A stretch of DNA of 64,000 nt from Candidatus Zymogenus saltonus (GTDB lineage Bacteria > Desulfobacterota > Zymogenia > Zymogenales > Zymogenaceae): assembly GCA_016929395.1 (NCBI GenBank), contig JAFGIX010000057.1, positions 1 through 64,000 of the forward strand, given 5' to 3'. The notes beneath the pieces were generated by a model. That model searched no databases, was not told where the DNA came from, and saw nothing but the letters and a program-made list of their open reading frames with translations. Position numbers and translations under genes: made by a program. Below, piece after piece: positions 34,785 through 42,865 of this stretch. How positions within the stretch are numbered: position 1 is the stretch's first letter; each line of letters begins with the position of its first letter.

Positions 34785-36086
34785 CTAAATTTTACGGTTA
34801 TCGATTACCCTTACGGCCTTCCCCTCGCTCCTCTGAATCGTCTTCGGCTCCACAAGCTTTATCGTTACGCTGACGCCCAGGAGGTCTTTGATCTCCTTTT
34901 CAATATCACTCTCAAGCTTCTGCAATCCCTTTATCTCGTCCGAGAAGACGGTCTCGTTTACCTCTACCCTCACCTCGAGTATATCAAGGGCTCCTTCCCT
35001 CTCCACGATCAACTGGTAATGAGGCTCCACGTCTTTGATGTTAAGCAGGACACTCTCTATCTGTGAGGGGAAGACATTCACCCCTCGAATTATAAGCATA
35101 TCGTCGGTGCGGCCGCTTATCCTGTCCATCCTCACGTGGGTCCTGCCGCACTTGCAAGGCTCCGGGTTGAGGGAAGAGATGTCCCTCGTTCGATAGCGAA
35201 TCACAGGGAAGGCCTCCTTTGTTATCGTGGTGAAGACAAGTTCCCCCTTTTCGCCGTAGGGGAGTGTCTCCCCGGTATTCGGGTCGATTATTTCGGGAAT
35301 AAAATGATCCTCGAACACGTGCAGTCCGTCCTTAGCCTCCAAACATTCCGTGGAGACGCCAGGCCCGATAATCTCTGAGAGGCCATACAGGTCAATGGCG
35401 TCGATATTCAGCTTTTTCTCTATCTCTAAGCGCATCTTATTCGACCAAGGCTCCGCTCCCAATACGCCTATCTTGAGCTTCATCTCCTTGAAATCGACGC
35501 CCACTTCTTCTGCTACCTCGGCAAGGTGCAAGGCGTACGAAGGAGTACACGTCAAGACCGTCGGGCCGAAATCCTTCATGATCATTATCTGTCTCTTCGT
35601 ATTGCCGCCCGAAATAGGTATCACCGAAGACCCCAGGGTCTCCGCCCCGTAATGAAATCCGAGACCGCCGGTAAATAGCCCGTAACCGTAGGCGTTGTGT
35701 ATAATGTCCCCCTTGGTTACACCGGCCGATGCCAGGGTCCGGGCCATGAGCTCCGACCATGTATCTATATCGTTTTTCGTGTAACCGACGACCGTGGGCT
35801 TTCCCGTTGTGCCCGAAGAGGCGTGAATCCTGACTATATCGTCCATCGACACTGTGAAGAGGCCGAAAGGATAGTTGTCTCTCAGATCCGATTTGTTTGT
35901 AAAAGGTAGGTTTTTGAGGTCTCCTAATTCCTTAATGTCATCCGGTTTTATGCCGGCATCGTCAAACGCCTTCTTGGAGAACGGCACCCTCTCGTACAGC
36001 CTCTTGGCCACATCCTGGAGTCTTTTCAATTGAAGGGCTTCAAGCTCCACTCTCGGAAGTGTCTCGAATTTTTTATTATATATCAT
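34785..36086 (-). CDS. paaK: phenylacetate-CoA ligase family protein, copy 2
   Basis: Aryl-CoA ligase of 433 residues with the standard nucleotide loop [16 protein letters not shown], the adenylation motif [17 protein letters not shown], and the hinge/C-terminal motif [19 protein letters not shown]. Family members activate phenylacetate or related aryl acids with ATP and CoA. It follows iorB by 15 bases. With IorAB it could interconvert arylacetyl-CoA and arylacetate, or re-activate imported aryl acids. This copy is closer to canonical PaaK than copy 1. Confidence 0.9.
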   Translation of the reverse strand: MIYNKKFETLPRVELEALQLKRLQDVAKRLYERVPFSKKAFDDAGIKPDDIKELGDLKNLPFTNKSDLRDNYPFGLFTVSMDDIVRIHASSGTTGKPTVVGYTKNDIDTWSELMARTLASAGVTKGDIIHNAYGYGLFTGGLGFHYGAETLGSSVIPISGGNTKRQIMIMKDFGPTVLTCTPSYALHLAEVAEEVGVDFKEMKLKIGVLGAEPWSNKMRLEIEKKLNIDAIDLYGLSEIIGPGVSTECLEAKDGLHVFEDHFIPEIIDPNTGETLPYGEKGELVFTTITKEAFPVIRYRTRDISSLNPEPCKCGRTHVRMDRISGRTDDMLIIRGVNVFPSQIESVLLNIKDVEPHYQLIVEREGALDILEVRVEVNETVFSDEIKGLQKLESDIEKEIKDLLGVSVTIKLVEPKTIQRSEGKAVRVIDNRKI

Positions 36087-36101
36087 AAGATGACCTCCAG
36101 T

Positions 36102-36692
36102 CTATGATACCTTTTCCACCGACCTGCCTGCATCAAAGGCCTTCAAATTTATATCCAATATTTTTTTCGGCAAACTATCCTTCATGACCTCTATCCATTT
36201 ATCGGCGGTTACGTCTATGTAGTTTGAGAGGTGCCCCAAGACGACTGTGCCCACAGCCTTCGCGTTTCCGAGGTTCTCCGCTATTTCGAGCCCCTTTATC
36301 AGGGAGACCCTGGGAAACGAGCGTTCAAGCAATTCGTATATCCCCTCGGGATACTTCTCCACGCCCAGAGAAACAGACGGGGGATTCAGGCGATAGTCGT
36401 TCAAGATAATTATGGTATCTCTGTTCAAAAAATCTATATAGCGTAAGGTTTCCAGAAGTTCCAGCGAAAAGAGGATATCCGCGCTCTCCTTCTTTATCAG
36501 AGGAGAGAAGACCTTATCGCCGAACCTGACGTGGGTGACCACACTCCCCCCTCTCTGGGCCATTCCGTGAACCTCGCTCTTTTTCACGTCAAAACCGCTC
36601 TTGAGGAGCACTTCCGAGAGGAGATCGGATGCCATAATGACGCCCTGTCCCCCTACTCCCGCCATCAATATATTTGTAACTTTGCCGCCCAA
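36102..36692 (-). CDS. iorB: indolepyruvate ferredoxin oxidoreductase, beta subunit
   Basis: Gamma/beta-type 2-oxoacid:ferredoxin oxidoreductase subunit of 196 residues: NILMAGVGGQGVIMASDLL at the N terminus and KKSEVHGMAQRGGSVVTHVR. With IorA it oxidises aryl pyruvates (from Phe, Tyr, Trp) to aryl-acetyl-CoA, reducing ferredoxin. The start is TTG 36692 with a weak AGG-type site; no in-frame ATG lies close upstream. Unusually, the 268-base spacer to iorA contains two decayed copies of this gene's own 5' end. Normally iorA and iorB almost abut. Confidence 0.92.
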   Translation of the reverse strand: MGGKVTNILMAGVGGQGVIMASDLLSEVLLKSGFDVKKSEVHGMAQRGGSVVTHVRFGDKVFSPLIKKESADILFSLELLETLRYIDFLNRDTIIILNDYRLNPPSVSLGVEKYPEGIYELLERSFPRVSLIKGLEIAENLGNAKAVGTVVLGHLSNYIDVTADKWIEVMKDSLPKKILDINLKAFDAGRSVEKVS

Positions 36693-36882
36693 AAACCTAA
36701 CGAGCTCCCATTATAATTGCACCCTGCCAACTCTACTTCCGCCGTCACTCTATTTGTAATCTCACCGTCTAAAACCGCACGATCTCCCATCACAATAGCA
36801 TCCTGTACCCCTGCACCCCTGCCCACCGACCCCCACCATCAATGCATTTGCAACCTCACCACCAAAAAACTACATGAGCGCT
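36631..36882 (-). repeat. degenerate triplication of the iorB 5' end
   Basis: Three diverged tandem copies of about 76, 79 and 97 bases: 36631-36706 (inside iorB), 36707-36785 and 36786-36882. Copies 1 and 3 share, on the + strand, CCATCAAT followed two bases later by ATTTG. On the minus strand copy 3 still reads GGEVANALMVGVGGQG, against GGKVTNILMAGVGGQG in iorB, and its frame is in register with iorB (174 bases). Copy 2 reads DGEITNRVTAEV and is out of register. Copy 3 runs into a stop within copy 2. Its minus strand carries four G-tracts able to form a quadruplex. From 36883 to 36960 the spacer is AT-rich with nothing recognisable. Confidence 0.8.
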
Positions 36883-36960
36883 TAAAATAACATTATAATC
36901 GAAAATAGTCCAACAAAATCTTCAAAGATTTTTTACAAATCTATAATAAGCAAATATTAT

Positions 36961-38772
36961 TTAAGTGACAATAGCGTCGAATTTGCACAGATTGGTGCAA
37001 ACACCGCATCCTATACATATCAAACGATCTATGACTGCCCTGCCCTCTTTCCCCTTGGAGTTCAACTCATCCGGCGCCCAACCGAGGGCTGGGCATCCCA
37101 GCTTAAGGCAGGCCTTGCACCCCGTGCATTTATCGACGTCGATGGTGTGTTGTTTCCAACTATCCCTCTTTGCCCCTCGAAGCAAGACGCATGGCCCCCT
37201 GGAGATGATTAGGGAGGTCTCCTTCGATTTAAGCTCATTCGATATGACCAAGGAGGTATTATCGAGGTCGTAGGGATCTATCACGGATAAGCGCTTTATG
37301 CCGAGGGCCTTGGCCAGTGCCTCGACGTCAACGATGTTTGTCTCGTCCCCCATAAGCGTCCTTCCCGTCCCTGGGTTGTCCTGGGCGCCCGTCATGGCGG
37401 TGGTGCGGTTGTCGAGGATGATGATGGTTGACCCCGACCTGTTATAGGCCGCGTCCATAAGGCCGGTAATCCCGGAGTGAAAGAAGGTCGAATCGCCGAT
37501 GACCGCAACCACCCCCCCCTCGCCCTTTTCATGATCCGCCATCGAGAGGACCTTGTCCATCCCTATGGCATGTCCTATGCTTGCCCCCATACAGAGACAA
37601 GTGTCGATTGACCTCAAGGGCGGAAGAAACGCCAGCGTGTAACACCCGATGTCACCCGTTACGAACACCTTCTTCTTTGATAATTCGTAGAAGACACCTC
37701 TGTGGGGACACCCGGGGCACATGTTGGGAGGCCTCGGCGGGAGCTTCGGGAGATCGATCTCGACCGGTTCCCTAAGCTTCGGGCCTTGAGTCCCTATCAA
37801 CCCGGACGATTCGACTATATCGAGGTTAAGCTCCCCCAATATCGGTATGAACTCCTTTCCCTTCGCCTCGATACCCATCGCCTTAATCTGCTCCTCGAAG
37901 AAGGGATCGAGCTCCTCGATTACCACAACCTCGTCCAGGTCCTTGACGAACTCCCTGATTATCTTCTCGGGAAGGGGGTAGATCATCCCCAGCTTTAAGA
38001 TGGGGGCATTGGGAAACAGCTCCTTGGCGTATTGATACGATATACCGGATGTTACTATCCCGGTCTTCCCCTTCCCTTCCTCTATCCTGTTTTCCGTGAA
38101 ATCGTTTGCGAACTCCCTCAGATCGTCGAGGCGCTTTTCGACCACCACGTGTCTCTTCCTGGCGTTGTTCGGAAGCATAACGAGCTTCTCGGGGTCCTTT
38201 ACCGCTGCTATACCCTTTGTGGCGTTGTCCCTGTCTGCGGGTGAAATTTTAACGGGGGATTTCGAGTGGGATATTCTCGTTGTGGTTCTGAGGAAGACGG
38301 GGGTGTCGAACTTCTCCGATATATCGAAGGCGAGCCTAACGAAGTCCTTGGCCTCCTGACTGTCGCTCGGATCGAGCATCGGGATCTTTGCGAACTTCGC
38401 GTAGTTCCTGTTGTCCTGCTCGTTCTGGGAGCTGTGGAGCTCCGGATCGTCCGCCGAAACTATGACGAGCCCTCCCCTAACTCCGGTATAAGATAGGGTA
38501 AAGAGGGGATCGGCGGCAACATTGACGCCCACGTGCTTCATGGCGACCAGCGCCCTCGCTCCGGCATATGCGGCGCCCACACCCACCTCCAGGGCGACCT
38601 TTTCGTTTGGCGACCACTCGGAGTAGACCCCATCGTAGTTCTTCATGTTTTCGAGTATTTCGGTCGAAGGCGTCCCCGGATAGGCGGAAGCAAAGACAAC
38701 GCCGCTCTCGTAGGCGCCCCGGGCTATCGCCTCGTTACCCGACATCAACACCATTTCAGATTCAGCCGCCAT
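36961..38772 (-). CDS. iorA: indolepyruvate ferredoxin oxidoreductase, alpha subunit
   Basis: Thiamine-diphosphate subunit of 603 residues. N-terminal part: SGNEAIARGAYESGVVFASAYP and the pyrimidine-domain SADDPELHSSQNEQDNRNYA. TPP motif GDSTFFHSGITGLMDAAYN, preceded by CPGCPHRGVF. A C-terminal ferredoxin domain holds two clusters, CTGCKACLKLGC and CIGCGVCTNLC. I prefer ATG 38772, one base past the stop of the TPR gene; a GTG at 38784 would overlap that gene. It catalyses ferredoxin-linked oxidative decarboxylation of aryl pyruvates in aromatic amino acid fermentation or oxidation. Confidence 0.94.
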   Translation of the reverse strand: MAAESEMVLMSGNEAIARGAYESGVVFASAYPGTPSTEILENMKNYDGVYSEWSPNEKVALEVGVGAAYAGARALVAMKHVGVNVAADPLFTLSYTGVRGGLVIVSADDPELHSSQNEQDNRNYAKFAKIPMLDPSDSQEAKDFVRLAFDISEKFDTPVFLRTTTRISHSKSPVKISPADRDNATKGIAAVKDPEKLVMLPNNARKRHVVVEKRLDDLREFANDFTENRIEEGKGKTGIVTSGISYQYAKELFPNAPILKLGMIYPLPEKIIREFVKDLDEVVVIEELDPFFEEQIKAMGIEAKGKEFIPILGELNLDIVESSGLIGTQGPKLREPVEIDLPKLPPRPPNMCPGCPHRGVFYELSKKKVFVTGDIGCYTLAFLPPLRSIDTCLCMGASIGHAIGMDKVLSMADHEKGEGGVVAVIGDSTFFHSGITGLMDAAYNRSGSTIIILDNRTTAMTGAQDNPGTGRTLMGDETNIVDVEALAKALGIKRLSVIDPYDLDNTSLVISNELKSKETSLIISRGPCVLLRGAKRDSWKQHTIDVDKCTGCKACLKLGCPALGWAPDELNSKGKEGRAVIDRLICIGCGVCTNLCKFDAIVT

Positions 38773-38773
38773 A

Positions 38774-39499
38774 CTATTCTTCACCCTCTTTTTCGTCCTC
38801 CTCTTCTCCCTCTTTGAGGTTTTCCGTCTTTTCCGGAACTTTGCCCATCTTGGCCTTAACTATTTCCGTGTACGACGAATCGGGGAAGAGCTCCATAAAT
38901 TTCTCCGAATATTTATCGGCTTCGTCGTCTTTCCCCTCACCCCTGAGAGACCTTATGAGGTTTATATAGCTCGACTCGTTTTTATCGCTCAGGATTTTCA
39001 GATATGCCTTTGACGCCTCTTCGTAGTCCTCCAATTTTTCTTGGGTAAAGCCGATGGACTCGATGACCACGTTTTTCATTGGGCCTTTGAATTTTCTCTC
39101 GGCTTTCTTGTAATCGGACATGGCCTCGGTGTATCTCCCAAGGTTGTAAAGGACGTGTCCGCGATAAAGAAAGGCAAACTTTCTCTGATTGGATAAGGGA
39201 TAATGTTTGATAATGGAGTTGAGATCATCGAGGACTTCGAGGAGCTTGTCCTCGTCGCTCCTGGCGAGGCTGTAGTCTTCGATTGCCTGGCTTATTTCTA
39301 TTTCTGCTTTTTTATGTTGTTTAAAATGGAAGAACGAAAAAACTACTACGCATACGCATAGGGAAATTAGTGCGACAACGGCGATGTAAAATACCCGTGA
39401 ATTCTCTTCTAAAAAATAGAATATTTTTTCCCATAACGTGATAAATTCATCTGGCTCTTTTAATGTTTTTTTTCTTGAGACCCTTCTTTTTGCGGACAA
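38774..39499 (-). CDS. membrane-anchored TPR protein
   Basis: Protein of 241 residues, YfgM-like in layout. A basic cytoplasmic N terminus (SAKRRVSRKKTLKEP) precedes one membrane helix (about 36-57, YIAVVALISLCVCVVVFSFF). Three or more TPR-like helical repeats follow (for example LYRGHVLYNLGRYTEAMSDY), with a C-terminal Glu-rich tail. It starts at TTG 39499 with no better in-frame start. Probably a protein-interaction scaffold in the envelope. It sits between bactofilin and iorA and is coupled to iorA; a functional link to the catabolic genes is not evident. Confidence 0.8.
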   Translation of the reverse strand: MSAKRRVSRKKTLKEPDEFITLWEKIFYFLEENSRVFYIAVVALISLCVCVVVFSFFHFKQHKKAEIEISQAIEDYSLARSDEDKLLEVLDDLNSIIKHYPLSNQRKFAFLYRGHVLYNLGRYTEAMSDYKKAERKFKGPMKNVVIESIGFTQEKLEDYEEASKAYLKILSDKNESSYINLIRSLRGEGKDDEADKYSEKFMELFPDSSYTEIVKAKMGKVPEKTENLKEGEEEDEKEGEE

Positions 39500-39627
39500 C
39501 TATATATATCTCCCCTACATTGATGAATAAAAAAATTTTATACGGCAATATTTATATTCTTTATTTTTCTGTATTCTTATATTCCGTATGTTGATAATTT
39601 GAAATTTATGCCACAGCGCATCTATTT

Positions 39628-39993
39628 CTACTTGATCTGTTCTATCCCTTCCATATGGACCTTCCCCTCGTAGAAAGCACCGTCCGTAACCGCCAATTTT
39701 CCGCACTCCATATCAGCGTTGATATGAGCGCTTTCAGTCAGCTCAATTTTATTTTGCACTATGAGCCTCCCCTCTATTCTCCCCTCGACTACAACGTCAT
39801 TCGCCTTGATCGTTCCCTTTATCCTTCCGTTCTCTCCTACATACACCAACGCCTTAACGTCAATATCTCCGGTTATCTCACCATTTATAAGTATGTTTTC
39901 GTTCCCGGTAATATTTCCCGTTATCTCCGTGTCTTCTCCTATCCTGCAGTCAAAATCTTGAGCATTTATGGTCCCTGAACCTTTCCTGTCCAT
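39628..39993 (-). CDS. bactofilin family cytoskeletal protein
   Basis: Bactofilin (DUF583) of 121 residues. The beta-helix core is recognisable as short repeats with alternating hydrophobics: ITGNENILINGEITGDIDVK, YVGENGRIKGTIKANDVVVE and GRIEGRLIVQNKIEL. Bactofilins polymerise without nucleotide and often position peptidoglycan enzymes. GGGGTGG precedes the ATG, and a strong promoter lies upstream. It is the first gene of the minus-strand unit leading into the TPR and ior genes. Confidence 0.9.
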   Translation of the reverse strand: MDRKGSGTINAQDFDCRIGEDTEITGNITGNENILINGEITGDIDVKALVYVGENGRIKGTIKANDVVVEGRIEGRLIVQNKIELTESAHINADMECGKLAVTDGAFYEGKVHMEGIEQIK

Positions 39994-40029
39994 ATTCCAC
40001 CCCGAAATTCTATAAAAAAATAAAGTATT

Positions 40030-40058
40030 TATATAGCAAATTCCATTTCCTTTGTCAA
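40030..40058 (-). promoter_or_regulatory. promoter of the bactofilin-ior-liv unit
   Basis: On the minus strand TTGACA (40058-40053) and TATATA (40035-40030, extending as TATAAAT-like) are 17 bases apart, about 37 bases upstream of the bactofilin ATG. It is the only strong promoter I find for the roughly 11.7-kb run of minus-strand genes down to 28.25 kb, though internal promoters are likely. Confidence 0.65.
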
Positions 40059-40152
40059 CAACAAAAACAAGATGTTTTTCGCGATATTTTAGGTCATGCG
40101 ATCAATCCGTCAATTCAAGGTAAAAAATACAGACCGTCAACAAGGACTAACC

Positions 40153-40956
40153 TCAGCCTACACTTCCATAGAGAATCTTCACCCTTTCACCCATCTTGGC
40201 TCCCACGACCCTCTCCGCGCTCCCCCCCCTCTTTGCGATCTCCAGAAAGCCGGAACTCCCGACCAACAGTATAAGACCTTGCCCATCGCCGTCCTCATAT
40301 GATCGGGATAATCCATCCACTTTTATCCTGTATGCATCGCCTATCACTACTTCGATATACTCCGACTCAATATTTGGGCGGATGTTCGTAATCAGATTTC
40401 CGAATCGGTCGATGTAAACGATCTCACCGATAATCTCGGTGGCCTTGGTTTTCGGCTCCGGGAATCGGATGAGAATCGGGTCCGCCACATTAGGGCCGAT
40501 GATCTCCCAATCGCCCGATTCTCCCATCAGGCTTATGCGGGCAGCCGTCGGCGAAAATATGTCCCTGCCGTGAAACGTCGACGAAATCTCATCGAGCATG
40601 AAATCTCTGTTCTTTATCTCTCTGACTATATATGGGGCGTTGTCCGTCATCGCCCAAGAGATGACGCCGTTGTCAGGACCAACAAAAATATAGTCGGCAG
40701 TTTTCACGGCAATGGGTCGTCTCATCGTCCCAACCCCAGGGTCGACAACGACGACGTGAATTGTACCCGCCGGAAAGAAGCGATAGCTTGTGAGGATGCT
40801 GATGGCCCCTCCCCTCAAATCTTGAGGAGCGACCCCGTGATTGAGATCGACTATCACCGCATCGCGGTTTATGTTAAGGATAACACCCTTCATGACCCCC
40901 ACAAAGGGATCCTTGTATCCAAAGTCTGTGGTCAGTGTAATAACGGGCGATGGCAT
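40153..40956 (-). CDS. SAM hydroxide adenosyltransferase (DUF62)
   Basis: Enzyme of about 267 residues that hydrolyses S-adenosylmethionine to adenosine and methionine, related to fluorinase and chlorinase. Visible motifs: ITLTTDFGYKDPFVGVMKG, VVVVDPGVGTMRRPIAV and FVGPDNG. The Asp-Arg-His set typical of the hydroxide-type enzymes is present as D72, R79 and H129 (STFHGRD), so a halogenase is unlikely. I choose ATG 40956 (MPSPVITL) since homologues begin near there; an ATG at 40983 would add 9 residues. Its physiological role is unclear in general. Confidence 0.88.
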   Translation of the reverse strand: MPSPVITLTTDFGYKDPFVGVMKGVILNINRDAVIVDLNHGVAPQDLRGGAISILTSYRFFPAGTIHVVVVDPGVGTMRRPIAVKTADYIFVGPDNGVISWAMTDNAPYIVREIKNRDFMLDEISSTFHGRDIFSPTAARISLMGESGDWEIIGPNVADPILIRFPEPKTKATEIIGEIVYIDRFGNLITNIRPNIESEYIEVVIGDAYRIKVDGLSRSYEDGDGQGLILLVGSSGFLEIAKRGGSAERVVGAKMGERVKILYGSVG

Positions 40957-41010
40957 TGTTTCCCATTTAAAATGGCCGGTCATATTTCAAATGAGGGCGT
41001 AATCCATTTA

Positions 41011-41511
41011 TCATCCGTCTCTGATCATACCTTCAAGGTCTACCTTTTTCCTCGGGAGAAAATCGGCAGCGTAACCCAGGGCTACAAGGGCCACCGCCCG
41101 GTAATTCTTGGGTGGGTTCAACAGCTCGACAACCCTCGTTTCGTCAAACTCGAACTCGATTGAAGCGGAAATCCCGAGCTCTTTAGCCATAAGTATAATG
41201 TGGGAGAGGTCGATCGGCACGTCTATCATGAAGAAGGGTTGCTCTCTCCCCCTCCTTGCCACCGTCCAAGGCTCCGCAAAGGCGGCTATAATGACCGGAG
41301 CCGAATCAAAAGACGCCTTTTTTGACAGCCCGAAAAGCGCCTTTAAAACCCTGCGGTCCTTCACCACGAAAAACCGCCATACCTGGGAGTTGTTCGCGGA
41401 AGGGGCGAGCCTTGCGGCCTCCAACACCTTCATTAAAATATCGTCCTCTATCCCTTTATCCGTAAACGACGAAGGCTCGCAGATATTCTTGACCAGATCA
41501 CCCACTATCAT
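41011..41511 (-). CDS. nitroreductase-family protein
   Basis: FMN-dependent nitroreductase-fold protein of 166 residues, short for the family (about 180-220). It keeps the FMN-binding segments LEAARLAPSANNSQVWRFFV and, near the C terminus, ALVALGYAADF. The middle (DVPIDLSHIILMAKELGI) corresponds to the dimer helix. Substrate unknown. It lies between the SAM hydrolase gene (27 bases) and a second nitroreductase-like gene (25 bases), with which it shares only the fold. Confidence 0.82.
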   Translation of the reverse strand: MIVGDLVKNICEPSSFTDKGIEDDILMKVLEAARLAPSANNSQVWRFFVVKDRRVLKALFGLSKKASFDSAPVIIAAFAEPWTVARRGREQPFFMIDVPIDLSHIILMAKELGISASIEFEFDETRVVELLNPPKNYRAVALVALGYAADFLPRKKVDLEGMIRDG

Positions 41512-41536
41512 AATATTTTAAGGTAATAATATGGCT

Positions 41537-42133
41537 TCAAATCATCGTCACGATCTTTTCCATGGGCTTTCTCCTCTTTGAGACGAGACTTCGCGCCATG
41601 TAATCCAAGGAGGAAGCCTTTATCTTGTCCGGGGGATAGCCCAGTGGAGTAACCGCCACGATCCTTGCGTTATCAGGAATGGAGAGCGCCCTCTTTATTC
41701 CATCCTCGCCGAATCCGCCGATCCAGCACGTTCCTACCCCGACCTCCGCCGCAGCCAGCATCAAAAGCTCCATCAAGATCGAGCACTCGGCGAGATAGAA
41801 ATGCTTGTCTTCCAACACTTCGGCGCTGTCAGGATAACCGCAGCAAACGACAAATCCAAAGGCCTTTGTCGTGAGGATCCACGGATTCACCTTCCCCATA
41901 AGGCCCGAGAATATCCCCCTTTTGAGGAGCTTTTTTCCTTCCGGCCTCGTCACGAAGACAAAGAAGGGGCTTTTGAACCCAAAGGCCGAAGCCCCCTCCA
42001 AAACCACCTCCTTCAAATACCCTATCTTATCACCCGGTATCGGATCGCCGGCATATTTTCTATAGCTCCTCCTGACCTTAATCACATCCATAAGGTCATT
42101 AGGGGATTTCGTTTTCTCTCCTCTATCGGTCAT
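41537..42133 (-). CDS. nitroreductase-family protein
   Basis: FMN enzyme of 198 residues. The family opening VIKVRRSYRKYAGDPIP is clear, as are GVGTCWIGGFGEDGIKRAL and the closing VAVTPLGYPPDK. A TM-nitroreductase type is likely (FGFKSPFFVFVTRPEGKK). It overlaps the upstream nuclease gene by 4 bases, and its own downstream neighbour is another nitroreductase-fold gene. A role in flavin-dependent reduction of quinones or nitro compounds is general to the family; the substrate is not deducible. Confidence 0.85.
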   Translation of the reverse strand: MTDRGEKTKSPNDLMDVIKVRRSYRKYAGDPIPGDKIGYLKEVVLEGASAFGFKSPFFVFVTRPEGKKLLKRGIFSGLMGKVNPWILTTKAFGFVVCCGYPDSAEVLEDKHFYLAECSILMELLMLAAAEVGVGTCWIGGFGEDGIKRALSIPDNARIVAVTPLGYPPDKIKASSLDYMARSLVSKRRKPMEKIVTMI

Positions 42134-42657
42134 CGAGAGCCTCTCCCGTTCAAAAGGCCGACCGTCTCCCCATCAGTCTCTTGCCCCCTCAGTCTCTCCT
42201 CCAGGACGAGAAGGTTCATCACATCGTCCCTGTTGTATCTCAGGAGGAGATCGAGGGCCGATTCGTCACCGCTTCTAATATACCTTTCCCAGAGAACCGG
42301 GGCGTCCCTGCCGCACAGACCTTCCGTCTCCCGTCCTATGCCGAGCTTCTTCTCCACCGTCTTCAACCCTCCGTGAAGCCCCTGTCTCCAACAGTCGTAC
42401 ATGAGGTCGTGGGACTTGAAATACGACCTCAGATCGAGCCCCAACCTCTTTTTTATAATCGGGATATCGAAGCGGCTGCCGTTGTACGTCACTATCACAT
42501 CGGCGGTGTCGAGGGCCCTCATGATGGTGTATTCCTCGATCATATCGCCAACTAAGTGAACGAAATTGTCGGGGGCAATAAAAATCCCGATTACGGTAAT
42601 CTGGCCGTAAAAGGAAGTTTCTATATCGAGATACGCCCTTTCGTTGATTGAACTCAA
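42130..42657 (-). CDS. YprB-like RNase H-fold exonuclease
   Basis: DEDD-type 3'-5' exonuclease-like protein of 175 residues. Acidic residues at the expected places: D11 and E13 in AYLDIETSF, D64 in YNGSRFDIP, and D144/D145 in YNRDDVMNL. It starts at TTG 42657 with AAGGA 7 bases upstream on the minus strand. B. subtilis YprB has the same domain followed by a TPR region; here only the nuclease domain is present. It is predicted to act on RNA or DNA ends. It overlaps the nitroreductase gene by 4 bases. Confidence 0.85.
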   Translation of the reverse strand: MSSINERAYLDIETSFYGQITVIGIFIAPDNFVHLVGDMIEEYTIMRALDTADVIVTYNGSRFDIPIIKKRLGLDLRSYFKSHDLMYDCWRQGLHGGLKTVEKKLGIGRETEGLCGRDAPVLWERYIRSGDESALDLLLRYNRDDVMNLLVLEERLRGQETDGETVGLLNGRGSR

Positions 42658-42808
42658 TCTTAAATCCTTCAGGCAAATAAATAAGAAATCTCATTTTCAA
42701 TTATAGAACAGAGGAGACTATAAAACAAGCGCAAATAAGGGAGATTCGTAAGGTATTTCACAATGGATAACAATTTTAAGCGTATAAATCAAAATAGGCG
42801 GCGGCTTC

Positions 42809-42836
42809 TTGACAAAAATGTAAAAAAATATATAAT
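42809..42836 (+). promoter_or_regulatory. consensus promoter of the M48 protease gene
   Basis: TTGACA (42809-42814) and TATAAT (42831-42836), both perfect consensus, with a 16-base spacer. The ATG of the protease follows about 30 bases later with GGAAAA as ribosome-binding site. Confidence 0.75.
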
Positions 42837-42865
42837 TAGATGAATTTCTAAGAAAGGAAAACTAC

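Noticed and set aside
40153-40956. Fluorinase/chlorinase activity
   Set aside because: The Asp-Arg-His set (D72, R79, H129) matches SAM hydroxide adenosyltransferases instead.
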